Made by a program: the position numbers and the translations under genes. 64,000 nt of DNA, from positions 62,001 to 126,000 of the forward strand of contig NZ_AUCH01000017.1 in assembly GCF_000429665.1 (NCBI RefSeq), read 5' to 3'. The DNA comes from Azovibrio restrictus DSM 23866. Its GTDB lineage: Bacteria; Pseudomonadota; Gammaproteobacteria; Burkholderiales; Rhodocyclaceae. The notes beneath the pieces were generated by a model. It searched no databases, was not told where the DNA came from, and was given only the letters and a program-made list of their open reading frames with translations. Every line of letters starts with the position of its first letter. The first letter of the stretch is position 1. Below are positions 8,705-17,619 of this stretch, piece after piece.

Positions 8705-11068
8705 ATGACGGTTCCCGACACTGCCCGGCAACGGGCTGCCGCCCTGCGCGCGGAACTGGAGTCCCACAACCGGGCCTATTACGAGCTGGATGCCCCCACG
8801 GTCTCCGACGAGGTCTATGACGCCCTGTTCCGGGAGCTGCAGGCCCTGGAAGCGGCGCATCCGGAACTAGCGACCCCGGATTCTCCCACCCGGCGGGTGG
8901 GGGGGCGTCCCCTGGAGGCCTTTGCCCAGGTAGCCCACCGGGTGCCCATGCTGTCGATCCAGACCGAGACCGATACGGAAGCCAGCGGCGCCTGGAACTT
9001 CGACGCCCGGGTAAGGAAGGAGCTGGGGCTGGAGGAGGGGGACGGGCCGGTGCGCTACGCCGCCGAACTCAAGTTCGACGGCCTGGCCGTGAGCCTGCGC
9101 TACGAACAGGGAGTCCTGGTCCAGGGCGCCACCCGGGGCGACGGCGCCACCGGGGAGGACGTGACCCAGAACCTGCGTACCGTGCACGACATTCCCCTGA
9201 AACTCCAGGGCCAGGCTCCCGCCGTGCTGGAAGTGCGCGGCGAGGTCTACATGCGCCGGGACGACCTGGCCCGCTACAACGAAAAGGCTGCAGCCCGGGG
9301 CGAGAAGACCCTGGTCAATCCCCGTAACGGAGCGGCCGGCAGCATCCGCCAGCTGGACCCGGCCATTGCCGCCGGCCGGCCCCTGAAATTCTTCGCCTAC
9401 GGCATCGGCCAGGTGGAAGGCTGGGACGCAGCCCGGCCCGCGAGCCACAGCGGTCTCCTGGATGCCCTGGCCGGTTTCGGCCTGCCCGTCTGCGAACACC
9501 GGGCGGTGCTGGCCGGTCCCCAGGCCCTGGCCGATTTTCATGCCCGCATGGGGGCCTTGCGGCCGGAGCTGCCCTTCGACATCGACGGGGTGGTGTACAA
9601 GGTGGACAGCCTGGCGCTCCAGGCGGAACTCGGTTTCCGTTCCCGGGAGCCGCGCTGGGCCGTGGCCCACAAGTATCCGGCCCAGGAAGCCCGGACCCGG
9701 GTGGAAGCCATCGTGGTTCAGGTGGGGCGCACCGGTGCCATCACCCCCGTCGCCAAGCTGCAGCCGGTGTTCGTGGGCGGCGTCACCGTCACCAATGCCA
9801 CCCTGCACAACGAGGACGAGGCCCGCCGCAAGGATGTGCGGGTGGGAGATCTGGTGATCGTGCGCCGGGCCGGGGACGTGATTCCCGAGGTGGTGGCCGT
9901 GGTGCCCGAAGAGCGACCCATGACCCAGTCGCCGGACGACCTGTTCGCCCGGGAGCCCCTCCATCCCCCCTTCGTGCTGCCGGCCACCTGCCCCGAATGC
10001 GGCTCCCACGTGGTGCGGGAGGAGGGGGAGGCCGTGGCCCGCTGTTCCGGCGGTCTGGTCTGCCCCGCCCAAGTGAAGGGGGCCCTGCTGCATTTTGCCG
10101 GGCGCCGGGCCATGGATGTGGAAGGCCTGGGCGACAAGCTGGTGGAGCAGCTGGTGGATCAGGGCCTGGTACGGACTCCCGCCGACCTGTACCGGCTGGA
10201 GGTGGCGAACCTGGCCAGTCTGGAGCGGATGGGGGAGAAATCCGCCGAGAACCTGGTGGCAGCCCTGGAGGCCAGCAAGGCCTGCAGCCTGGGGCGTTTC
10301 ATCTTCGCCCTGGGCATCCGCCACGTGGGGGAATCCACCGCCAGGACCCTGGCTGACTGGCTCGGCAGCCTGGCCCTGCTGCGCCGCACCCCCCAGCCCA
10401 TTCTGGCGGTGCTGCCGGACATCGGCGGGGTGGTGGCCCAGTCCATCGCCGATTTCTTCGCCGAGCCCCGCAACGAAACGGCCATCGACGCCCTGCTGGC
10501 GGCCGGTGTGCTGCCCCGGGACGAGCATTCGCCCCGGGCGGAGCTGGGCGAAGCCCTGGCCTGGGCCCGCCTCTACGAGATGCTGGGGGTGCCCAAGCTG
10601 ACGGAAACCCGGGCCCGGGAACTGGCGGCCCTGGTTCCCGACGGTGCCGAACTGGCCCGGGAAACCGCCCTGGCGGCCCGCCTCTCGCCTTTGCCCCAGA
10701 CGGTTTCCGCCGCCCTGGTGGACTGGCTGGAAGTGGCTGCCCACCGGGCGCTGCTGCTCCAGACCGCCGAGCTGCGCGCGGCCATCCTGGCGGCCCTGCC
10801 CGAACCCGGAGCAGGCCCGGCCCAGCCCCTGGCCGGGCTCACCTTCGTGATCACCGGCACCCTGCCCAGCCTGAAGCGGGACGAGGCCAAGGCCCTGATC
10901 GAGGCGGCCGGGGGCAAGGTGAGCGGCTCCGTTTCGAAAAAGACCGATTACCTGGTGGCCGGCAGTGAAGCCGGCTCCAAACTGGACAATGCCCAGAAGC
11001 TGGGGGTGCCCATCCTGGATGAGGCGGCCCTCAGGGACTTACTGAATCATCAAGGAGGACAACAGTGA
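8705..11068 (+). CDS. ligA: NAD-dependent DNA ligase LigA with an extra helix-hairpin-helix-like unit
   Basis: Seals nicks between Okazaki fragments and in repair, using NAD. Domains in order: Ia, adenylation domain with the KxDG lysine (K123 in AELKFDGLA), OB fold, a four-cysteine zinc site (C429, C432, C447, C453), helix-hairpin-helix repeats, and a C-terminal BRCT from about residue 709. At 787 residues it is about 100 longer than the usual ligase. The extra length lies between the last normal HhH segment (about 532-600) and BRCT; there a segment from 623 (LYEMLGVPKLTETRARELA) resembles the unit at 532 (FIFALGIRHVGESTARTLA), suggesting an internal duplication. The stop overlaps the galU start. 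Confidence 0.96.
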   Translation: MTVPDTARQRAAALRAELESHNRAYYELDAPTVSDEVYDALFRELQALEAAHPELATPDSPTRRVGGRPLEAFAQVAHRVPMLSIQTETDTEASGAWNFDARVRKELGLEEGDGPVRYAAELKFDGLAVSLRYEQGVLVQGATRGDGATGEDVTQNLRTVHDIPLKLQGQAPAVLEVRGEVYMRRDDLARYNEKAAARGEKTLVNPRNGAAGSIRQLDPAIAAGRPLKFFAYGIGQVEGWDAARPASHSGLLDALAGFGLPVCEHRAVLAGPQALADFHARMGALRPELPFDIDGVVYKVDSLALQAELGFRSREPRWAVAHKYPAQEARTRVEAIVVQVGRTGAITPVAKLQPVFVGGVTVTNATLHNEDEARRKDVRVGDLVIVRRAGDVIPEVVAVVPEERPMTQSPDDLFAREPLHPPFVLPATCPECGSHVVREEGEAVARCSGGLVCPAQVKGALLHFAGRRAMDVEGLGDKLVEQLVDQGLVRTPADLYRLEVANLASLERMGEKSAENLVAALEASKACSLGRFIFALGIRHVGESTARTLADWLGSLALLRRTPQPILAVLPDIGGVVAQSIADFFAEPRNETAIDALLAAGVLPRDEHSPRAELGEALAWARLYEMLGVPKLTETRARELAALVPDGAELARETALAARLSPLPQTVSAALVDWLEVAAHRALLLQTAELRAAILAALPEPGAGPAQPLAGLTFVITGTLPSLKRDEAKALIEAAGGKVSGSVSKKTDYLVAGSEAGSKLDNAQKLGVPILDEAALRDLLNHQGGQQ

Positions 11069-11946
11069 AGAAAGTGCGCAAGGCCGTATTCCCGGTGGCG
11101 GGTCTGGGAACCCGCTTCCTGCCGGCCACCAAGGCCAGCCCCAAGGAGATGCTGACGGTGGTGGACAAGCCCCTGATCCAGTACGCCGTCGAGGAAGCCG
11201 TGGCGGCCGGGGTGACGGAACTGATCTTCGTCACCGGCCGCAGCAAGCGGGCCATCGAGGACCATTTCGACAAGGCCTTCGAGCTGGAAACCGAGCTGGA
11301 GAAGAAGGGCAAGACGGAAATGCTGGAGCTGGTGCGCAACATCCTCCCCAAGGGCGTCAATTGCGTCTACATCCGCCAGGCCGAAGCCCTGGGCCTGGGG
11401 CATGCGGTGCTGTGCGCCAAGCAGGTGGTGGGGGACGATCCCTTCGCCGTGATCCTCGCCGATGACCTGCTGGACGGCCAGCCCCCGGTGCTGAAGCAGA
11501 TGGCCGACGCCTATGACTACTACCGCTGCTCGGTGCTGGCAGTCCAGGAAGTGCCCCGGGAAGACACCAAGAGCTACGGCATCGTGGCTGCCAAGCCGGT
11601 GGCCGAGCGGGTCGAGCAGATCAGCGCCATGGTGGAGAAGCCCAAACCCGAGGAGGCCCCCTCCAACCTGGCCGTGGTGGGGCGCTACATCCTGACGCCG
11701 CGCATCTTCCATCACCTGGAAAACGGCAAGCCTGGCGCCGGGGGCGAGATCCAGCTTACCGACGGCATTGCCGCCCTGCTCTCCGAGGAACAGGTCCTGG
11801 CCTACCGCTACGACGGCACCCGCTACGACTGCGGCTCCAAGCTGGGCTACCTCCAGGCCACCGCCGTGTTCGGCCAGCGCCATCCGGAAGTGGGCGCAGC
11901 CTTCAGCGCCTACCTGAAACAGCTGGGTCAGCACCATGACCAATGA
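11065..11946 (+). CDS. galU: UTP-glucose-1-phosphate uridylyltransferase
   Basis: 293 residues. Makes UDP-glucose from UTP and glucose-1-phosphate for polysaccharides and glycolipids. The nucleotide-binding opening KAVFPVAGLGTRFLPATKA, the substrate segment SPKEMLTVVDKPLIQYAVEEA and the late GGEIQLTDGIA all match bacterial GalU. The start is a GTG at 11065, eight bases after an AAGGAGG site, overlapping the ligA stop by four bases; the 3' end overlaps hpt by eleven bases. It is thus cotranscribed with the division/ligation genes. A glycolipid-type glycosyltransferase occurs about 25 kb away and could use its product, though nothing ties the two directly. Confidence 0.96.
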   Translation: MKKVRKAVFPVAGLGTRFLPATKASPKEMLTVVDKPLIQYAVEEAVAAGVTELIFVTGRSKRAIEDHFDKAFELETELEKKGKTEMLELVRNILPKGVNCVYIRQAEALGLGHAVLCAKQVVGDDPFAVILADDLLDGQPPVLKQMADAYDYYRCSVLAVQEVPREDTKSYGIVAAKPVAERVEQISAMVEKPKPEEAPSNLAVVGRYILTPRIFHHLENGKPGAGGEIQLTDGIAALLSEEQVLAYRYDGTRYDCGSKLGYLQATAVFGQRHPEVGAAFSAYLKQLGQHHDQ

Positions 11947-12490
11947 GGAAGCCCGGGCCGTCCTGGCCGGGGCGGAACTGATCCACTCGGCCGAAGCGGT
12001 CCAGGCCGCCGTGGCCGAGGTCGGCGCCCGCATCAAGGCCAGCCTGGGGGACGCCAACCCGGTGCTGCTCTGCGTCATGAGCGGGGCCGTGCCCTTTGCC
12101 GGGCACCTGATGACCCACCTGGATTTTCCCCTGGATTTCGATTACCTCCATGCCAGCCGCTACGGGGCCAACACCAGCGGCAATGAAAAGCTGACCTGGC
12201 GCAGCGGTCCCTGGATCACCCTCAAGGGGCGCACCGTGCTGGTGGTGGATGACATCCTCGACGAGGGGGTGACTCTGGCCGCCATCTGCGAGCGCCTGCG
12301 CCAGATGGGCGCGGCCCGGGTCCTGACGGCGGTGTTCGCGGAAAAGGAAACCGGCAGGGCCAAGCCCCTTCAGGCGGATTTCGTCGGGCTCAGCGTGCCC
12401 GACAAGTTCGTCTTCGGCTTCGGCATGGATATCTGCGGTGCCTGGCGTAACCTGCCGGCCATTTACGCCAAGGGAGGCGAGGCAGCATGA
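11936..12490 (+). CDS. hpt: hypoxanthine-guanine phosphoribosyltransferase
   Basis: 184 residues of a type I phosphoribosyltransferase. It condenses hypoxanthine or guanine with PRPP to IMP or GMP. The PRPP-binding motif VLVVDDILDEGVTL lies at 101-114 and an early loop MSGAVPFAGHL at 48-58. The downstream motif DKFVFGFGMD is characteristic of 6-oxopurine PRTases. The ATG lies inside the end of galU, and the gene ends in an ATGA overlap with the methyltransferase gene. mtnP, two genes on, encodes an enzyme that releases hypoxanthine, which gives this protein an obvious local substrate. Confidence 0.92.
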   Translation: MTNEEARAVLAGAELIHSAEAVQAAVAEVGARIKASLGDANPVLLCVMSGAVPFAGHLMTHLDFPLDFDYLHASRYGANTSGNEKLTWRSGPWITLKGRTVLVVDDILDEGVTLAAICERLRQMGAARVLTAVFAEKETGRAKPLQADFVGLSVPDKFVFGFGMDICGAWRNLPAIYAKGGEAA

Positions 12491-13191
12491 GCGGTGCCGA
12501 TACGGAAGATTTCATCAGCTACTGGGAAGCGGAAGGGGCGGCCTACGCCCGCCAGGGGGATTACGCCTGGATGGCGGAGCAGGTTCCCGGTCGCCGGGTT
12601 CTGGAAATCGGTTGCGGCCTGGGCTTCGGTACCCGGGCCCTGGCCGACCGGGGCCTGGAAGTGCTCGCCCTGGATTTTCTCGAACCCTGTCTGGAAGCGG
12701 CCCGGGCCCGGGTGGCAGAGGCCCCCGGGGTGAGTTTCCTGCAGGTGGACCTGGCCGGGCTGGATGACGCCACCCACCAGACCCTGACCGGCTTCGCGCC
12801 GGATGTCGTGGTCTGCTGGCTGATGGGCGCTCCCCAGGATGTCACCCAGACCCCGGGCCAGGATACCCGGGCTGCCGTGGCCGCCTACCGGGAGCGGATG
12901 CACCGGCTGGTGCTGGAGCTGGCTGCCAGTCTGCCTGCAGTGCAGGCCGTGCACCTGGTGGACCGCACTGCCATTCCCTGGCAGGCCAAGGACCTGGGCC
13001 GGGATACCCTGGTGCGCTACCATCAGATGAAGACCCTGGTGGACCTGCCGTTCACGGCGGAGCGCCGGGATGCCCTGTACCGCAAGCTGGAGGGCGGGCC
13101 CGAGCTGGCCGAGCTGCGCCGCGCCCATCCCTCCCTCAAGAGCGTCACCCCCGTACTGGCTTCCCTGCTGGTGCGGCGCAAGATTTCCTAG
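12487..13191 (+). CDS. class I SAM-dependent methyltransferase, substrate unknown
   Basis: 234 residues with a Rossmann methyltransferase core: motif I RVLEIGCGLGFGTRAL (38-53), followed by an acidic motif II (VLALDFLEPCLEAAR). It has no signal peptide or membrane segment. The N-terminus TEDFISYWEAEGAAYARQGDY is like many small-molecule or ubiquinone-type methyltransferases but I cannot name a substrate. It starts in an ATGA overlap with hpt and ends 10 bases before mtnP. The setting between two purine-salvage genes, one of them in methylthioadenosine recycling, could be functional or simply operon convenience. Confidence 0.85.
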   Translation: MSGADTEDFISYWEAEGAAYARQGDYAWMAEQVPGRRVLEIGCGLGFGTRALADRGLEVLALDFLEPCLEAARARVAEAPGVSFLQVDLAGLDDATHQTLTGFAPDVVVCWLMGAPQDVTQTPGQDTRAAVAAYRERMHRLVLELAASLPAVQAVHLVDRTAIPWQAKDLGRDTLVRYHQMKTLVDLPFTAERRDALYRKLEGGPELAELRRAHPSLKSVTPVLASLLVRRKIS

Positions 13192-13201
13192 GAGTTTTCC
13201 C

Positions 13202-13960
13202 ATGCTGGCAATCATCGGCGGCAGCGGCCTGACCAAGCTGTCCAACCTGGACGTCTCCCACCGGGAGGTGGCCCGTACCCCCTACGGCGAGCCTTCCGGC
13301 GCCCTGACGTTCGGGCGCATCTGCAATGCGGAGGTGGTGTTCCTGGCCCGGCACGGCTATGGCCATGCGATTCCCCCCCACATGGTGAATTACCGGGCCA
13401 ACATCTGGGCCCTGAAGGAATACGGCGCCACCCACATCGTCTCGGTGGCCTCCGTGGGCGGCATCCGCGATGACCTGAACCCCGGCGACATCGTCATTCC
13501 GCACCAGATCATCGATTACACCTGGGGGCGCAAGTCCACCTATTTCGACGGCAACGGCACCCCGGTGGTCCATGTGGATTTCACCGAGCCCTACGACGGG
13601 GAGCTGCGCCGCCTGCTGATCCAGGCTGCCGCCGAGGCGGGCATCGCCATCAAGGACGGGGGTGTGTACGGCGCCACCCAGGGGCCGCGCCTGGAAACGG
13701 CGGCAGAAATCTGCCGCTACGAGCGCGAAGGGGTGGATGTGGTGGGCATGACCGGCATGCCGGAAGCGGTGCTGGCCCGGGAACTGGAAATTCCCTATGC
13801 AGCCATCAACCTGGTGGCCAACCACGCGGCCGGGCGGGGTGAGAGCACCCATGGCATCCGCTTCGAACGGCTGGAGGAAACCCTGCAGGAGGCCATGGGC
13901 CGGGTGCGCACGGTGATCGAGCGCCTGGTGGGCTGCCACACGGCCTGCTGCCGGGACTGA
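13202..13960 (+). CDS. mtnP: S-methyl-5'-thioinosine phosphorylase
   Basis: 252 residues of the purine nucleoside phosphorylase fold. The sequence IIGGSGLTKL, ARHGYGHAIPPHMVNYRANIW, IDYTWGRKSTYF and VVGMTGMPEAVLARELEIP matches the Pseudomonas methylthioinosine phosphorylase (MTIP) group; GMTGMPEA replaces the MTTxPE motif of methylthioadenosine phosphorylases. It splits methylthioinosine to hypoxanthine and methylthioribose-1-phosphate in polyamine by-product recycling. The start is the ATG at 13202 with AGGAG upstream (13190-13194). The methylthioadenosine deaminase that would make its substrate is not in the window. hpt two genes upstream can capture the hypoxanthine. Confidence 0.88.
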   Translation: MLAIIGGSGLTKLSNLDVSHREVARTPYGEPSGALTFGRICNAEVVFLARHGYGHAIPPHMVNYRANIWALKEYGATHIVSVASVGGIRDDLNPGDIVIPHQIIDYTWGRKSTYFDGNGTPVVHVDFTEPYDGELRRLLIQAAAEAGIAIKDGGVYGATQGPRLETAAEICRYEREGVDVVGMTGMPEAVLARELEIPYAAINLVANHAAGRGESTHGIRFERLEETLQEAMGRVRTVIERLVGCHTACCRD

Positions 13961-13979
13961 TCGGGGCGCTGGCCGGCCT

Positions 13980-14948
13980 TCAGTCGGCCCCGACCACGCA
14001 GTTGCGCCCCCTGGCTTTGGCGGCGTAGGTGGCCGCATCGGCCCGGCGGATGAAATCCCGGGGGCTTTCCCCGGGCTGATACTGGCTGACGCCGATGCTG
14101 ATGGTGCAGCGGATGGTCTCCCCCTGTTCCGGCACCACCTCCTGGGCCGCGAATTCCCGGCGCAGCCGTTCCGCCAGAACCAGGGCTTCGGTGCCGGTGG
14201 TATGGGGCAGGAGCAGCACGAATTCCTCTCCCCCGTAACGGAAGGCCAGGTCGCTGCGGCGTTGATTGTTCCCTATGGTCCGGGCCAGGGCCTGCAGCAC
14301 CCGGTCCCCTTCCAGGTGGCCGTGGGTATCGTTGATGCGCTTGAAGTGATCGGCATCCAGGACCAGCAGGGACAGGGGGCAGGGATGGCGCCGGGCCCGC
14401 TCCACCTCCTGGAGCAGGCATTCCTGCAGGTGGCGGGAGTTGTAGAGGCCGGTAAGGGCGTCGGTACGGCTCAGTTGCCGGTAACGTTCCTCGCTTTCCT
14501 TCAGGGCGGCCTCGGCCCGGTGCCGGGCGGTGATGTCCTGCAGGGTTTCGATGGCGCCGATGATCTGGCCTGCTTCGTCCCTCAGGGCGGCGGCGGTGAA
14601 GAACAGCCAGCGGCCACCGGGGCCCAGGTGGGGGAAATGGTCTTCGGCCTCGAAGGCGCCGGCAATGATGCCGGAGCGGCGGAACTTGCCGCCGTAGAAC
14701 TGATCCACGGCGCTTTCCATGGCGCCATCCACGATCAGGTCGGCCATGATGGGCCGCGGCTCCGGGTAGAAGGGGCGCCATTGCTCCCGGGTGCCGAGCA
14801 TCTGCCCGGCCTCCACCCCGGTGAGGATGGCGCAGGCCCGGTTCCAGTGGGTGACCCGGTGCCCGGCATCGATGACCAGGGTGGCGACCGGATTGCCCTC
14901 GATGATCTGCGTCAGTCCCAGGGGGCCGAAAGGGGTGTCGGGGTTCAT
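13980..14948 (-). CDS. diguanylate cyclase with N-terminal PAS sensor
   Basis: 322 residues. An N-terminal PAS/PAC module (about 12-145, beginning IIEGNPVATLVIDAGHRVTHWN and ending TLQDITARHRAEAAL) is joined through a short coiled helix to a GGDEF domain (about 160-320). The active site is GGEEF (239-243), and an inhibitory c-di-GMP site RxxD (R230-D233) lies five residues before it, so it should be an active, product-inhibited diguanylate cyclase. No membrane segment is present, so sensing is cytoplasmic. It is a single gene between mtnP (convergent) and glnD (same strand, tail-to-head, about 100 bases away). The ligand cannot be told from the sequence. Confidence 0.93.
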   Translation of the reverse strand: MNPDTPFGPLGLTQIIEGNPVATLVIDAGHRVTHWNRACAILTGVEAGQMLGTREQWRPFYPEPRPIMADLIVDGAMESAVDQFYGGKFRRSGIIAGAFEAEDHFPHLGPGGRWLFFTAAALRDEAGQIIGAIETLQDITARHRAEAALKESEERYRQLSRTDALTGLYNSRHLQECLLQEVERARRHPCPLSLLVLDADHFKRINDTHGHLEGDRVLQALARTIGNNQRRSDLAFRYGGEEFVLLLPHTTGTEALVLAERLRREFAAQEVVPEQGETIRCTISIGVSQYQPGESPRDFIRRADAATYAAKARGRNCVVGAD

Positions 14949-15052
14949 GGCTGTTCCGCCCGCAGGCTTGTGCTTATGCCAGCTAGACTACTACTAATTG
15001 CCTATTTGGCAAGTAGCTGGCAAGTGCAGCCCCGGCCCCGGGGGTGGCGGGC

Positions 15053-17614
15053 TCAGATCTGCAGTTCGTCCAGCAGGTCGCTTTCCAGCTTCATGCGGGT
15101 GCTGCTCTTATCCAGCTCCGGGCCGGCGATCAGGAAGGTGTCCTCCACCCGTTCCCCCAGGGTGGCAATGCGGGCCGCCTTGAGGGCGATGCCGTGCTGG
15201 GCCAGGATGCGGGCCACGTGGAACAGCAGGCCGGGCCGGTCCGCCGCCACCAGGGAGAGGATCTGCTGGGCTTCCCGTTCGTCGGGGCGGATGTGCACTT
15301 CCGGGGTGATGGGGAAATGGCGCACCTGCCGGGACAGGCGGCCGGAGGAGGGGGCTTCGGCGGGGAGACCGCACTCCAGGTGGCGGGTCAGTTCGGCTTC
15401 GATCACCGGGATCATGTCCCGGTCGCTGGCATTGTCGGCCACGTCCAGGAGGATGAAGCTGTCCAGGGCGTAGCCGTGCCGGGTGGTGTGGATCTTGGCG
15501 TCGGCGATGCTGTAGCCGGCCTTGGCGAAGAAACCCACCAGGCGCAGGAAAAGATCGGGCTGGTCCTCGGTATAGACCATCACCTGCAGACCGCCGCCAG
15601 GGTGCAGCCGGGCCTTGACCACGGGTTTGTCGATCTGGGTGCGGTAATGCAGGGCCCGGGTGTGCCAGGCGATTTCCTCGGCCGTGTGGCGCAGGAAATA
15701 GACCGTGTCCAGCTGCTTCCAGAGCCGCTCGTGCACCGTGTCCGACAGGGCGAAGTAGCGCAACAGGCGCAGGGCCTCGGCCTGGCGCTCCTGGATCACC
15801 CCCTGGGGTCCCGGGGCGTCTCCGGCCTCCAGGTAGCGCAGGGAGAGCCGGTACAGGTCCTCCAGCAGCTTGGCCTTCCAGTTGTTCCAGACCTTGGGGC
15901 TGGTGCCGCGGATGTCCGCCACCGTGAGCAGGTAGAGGGCGGTCAGGTGGCGCTGGTCCTTCATGCGGGCGGCGAAGGCGGCCACCACCTCGGGATCGGT
16001 CAGGTCCTCCTTCTGGGCCACCTGAGACATCTGCAGATGCTGGCCCACCAGCCAGACGATCAGCTCCTGGTCTTCTCCCTCCACCCCGTGGGTCTCGCAG
16101 AATTCCCGGGCGTCTTCCATCCCCAAAAGGGAGTGGTCGCCTCCCCGGCCCTTGGCGATGTCGTGGAAGAGGGCGGCCACGTAGAGCACCCAGGGCCGGG
16201 CAAAGGCGTTGTGCAGGCGGCTGCAGTAGGGGTATTCGTGGGCGAACTCCTCCAGGGCGAAGCGGCGCAGGTTGCGCATCACCATGAGGATGTGCTGGTC
16301 CACCGTATAGACGTGGAACAGGTCATGCTGCATCTGGCCGACGATCTTGCCGAAGGCGGGCAGGTAGCGCCCCAGGATGCCGTACTGGTTCATGCGCCGG
16401 AATTCGTGCACCACCCCCTGTTCGCTCTGGAACAGGCTGAGGAACAGACGCCGATGGGCCGGGTCCTTGCGGAAGGCGGGGGTGATCAGGTCCCGGCTGC
16501 GCCACAGAGCACGCAGGGTGCGGGCCGTCATGCCGCGCAGTTCCGGGTGCTGCTGCAGCAGCCAGAAGCTTTCCAGCAGGGCCGAGGGGGTGGCCTCGAA
16601 AACCTGTTCGTGCACCACGTCGAGAAAATCGCCAACGACCTGGAAGCGCTCGTTCAGGGGGCAGGGTGGGGCGGCCTCCACCGGCATCAGGTCGGCGGCG
16701 ATGTTCTGCAGCAGGATGGTGTTGAGCTGGGTGACCAGCTTGGCGTTCTTGTAGTAGGCCTGCATCAGCTCTTCCGAAGCCCGCTTGGCGGCCGTGGGCG
16801 TCACATCCATGGCCTGGGCCAGGGCGGTCTGATGGTCGAACAGCAGCCGGTCCTCGCGCCGGCCCGTGAGCAGGTGCAGGTGGATGCGCAGGTGCTGCAG
16901 GTGGCGTTCGCACTTTTGCAGCTGGATGTGTTCCCCCTGGGTGATCAGCTGGCGCAGCTTCAGGTCCCGCCAGCTGGTGCCGTAGCCGCTGGCCTGGGCA
17001 ATCCAGAGGATGTTCTGCAGGTCCCGCAGCCCCCCCGGGCTTTCCTTGCAGTTGGGCTCCAGGCTGTAGGGGGTTTCCTGGTAGCGCAGGTGGCGTTCTT
17101 CCTGCTCCAGGCGCTTGGCCTTGAAGAAGGCCTGGGGATTGAGCCCCGCCTTGAGGGACTGGGCAAAGCCCGTGTACAGGTCCGGGCTGCCCGTGAGCAG
17201 GCGGTTTTCCAGGAGGGCGGTCTGCACGGTGATGTCGCCGGCCGCCTCCCGCAGGCAGTCGGGCACGGTGCGCACGCTGTGGCCCACTTCCAGGCCGATG
17301 TCCCAGAACAGGCCCACCAGTTGCTCCAGGCGGACGGTCAGGGCCGCATCGGGCTCCCCGGGCAGGAGGATCAGCAGGTCCACGTCCGAGCCCGGATAGA
17401 GCTCGCCGCGACCATATCCCCCCACGGCCACCAGGGCCAGTTCCGGGGGGAAGGCCAGGCTGTGCCAGAGTTCTGCCAGCACCCCATCCACCAGGCCGGC
17501 GTGCCGGGTCAGGTAGGCTGGGGCGTCGTGTTCTTCCAGGTAGCGGGCGGCCAGCGCCTTGCGGCCGGCCTTGAGATTTTCCCGCAGGGTCTTTACCGGC
17601 ACGCTGGTCGTCAT
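15053..17614 (-). CDS. glnD: bifunctional PII uridylyltransferase / uridylyl-removing enzyme
   Basis: 853 residues, the usual GlnD length. It senses glutamine and uridylylates or deuridylylates PII proteins. Domains: nucleotidyltransferase with GGYGRGELYPGSDVDLLIL (65-83), a helical GlnD-type linker, an HD hydrolase domain (HDLFHVYTVDQH and ALFHDIAKGRGGDHS) and two C-terminal ACT domains (VYTEDQPDLFLRLVGFF and AADRPGLLFHVARILAQ). The start is the ATG at 17614; the frame is open upstream into the map region but that part is a shadow. It follows map by 5 bases, the normal map-glnD pair in proteobacteria. Confidence 0.97.
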   Translation of the reverse strand: MTTSVPVKTLRENLKAGRKALAARYLEEHDAPAYLTRHAGLVDGVLAELWHSLAFPPELALVAVGGYGRGELYPGSDVDLLILLPGEPDAALTVRLEQLVGLFWDIGLEVGHSVRTVPDCLREAAGDITVQTALLENRLLTGSPDLYTGFAQSLKAGLNPQAFFKAKRLEQEERHLRYQETPYSLEPNCKESPGGLRDLQNILWIAQASGYGTSWRDLKLRQLITQGEHIQLQKCERHLQHLRIHLHLLTGRREDRLLFDHQTALAQAMDVTPTAAKRASEELMQAYYKNAKLVTQLNTILLQNIAADLMPVEAAPPCPLNERFQVVGDFLDVVHEQVFEATPSALLESFWLLQQHPELRGMTARTLRALWRSRDLITPAFRKDPAHRRLFLSLFQSEQGVVHEFRRMNQYGILGRYLPAFGKIVGQMQHDLFHVYTVDQHILMVMRNLRRFALEEFAHEYPYCSRLHNAFARPWVLYVAALFHDIAKGRGGDHSLLGMEDAREFCETHGVEGEDQELIVWLVGQHLQMSQVAQKEDLTDPEVVAAFAARMKDQRHLTALYLLTVADIRGTSPKVWNNWKAKLLEDLYRLSLRYLEAGDAPGPQGVIQERQAEALRLLRYFALSDTVHERLWKQLDTVYFLRHTAEEIAWHTRALHYRTQIDKPVVKARLHPGGGLQVMVYTEDQPDLFLRLVGFFAKAGYSIADAKIHTTRHGYALDSFILLDVADNASDRDMIPVIEAELTRHLECGLPAEAPSSGRLSRQVRHFPITPEVHIRPDEREAQQILSLVAADRPGLLFHVARILAQHGIALKAARIATLGERVEDTFLIAGPELDKSSTRMKLESDLLDELQI

Positions 17615-17619
17615 GGGCG

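Noticed and set aside
13961..13993. Hairpin TCGGGGC/GCCCCGA between mtnP and the diguanylate cyclase gene
   Set aside because: No T-run on either side, and it overlaps the 3' end of the cyclase coding sequence; too common in such G+C-rich DNA to call.
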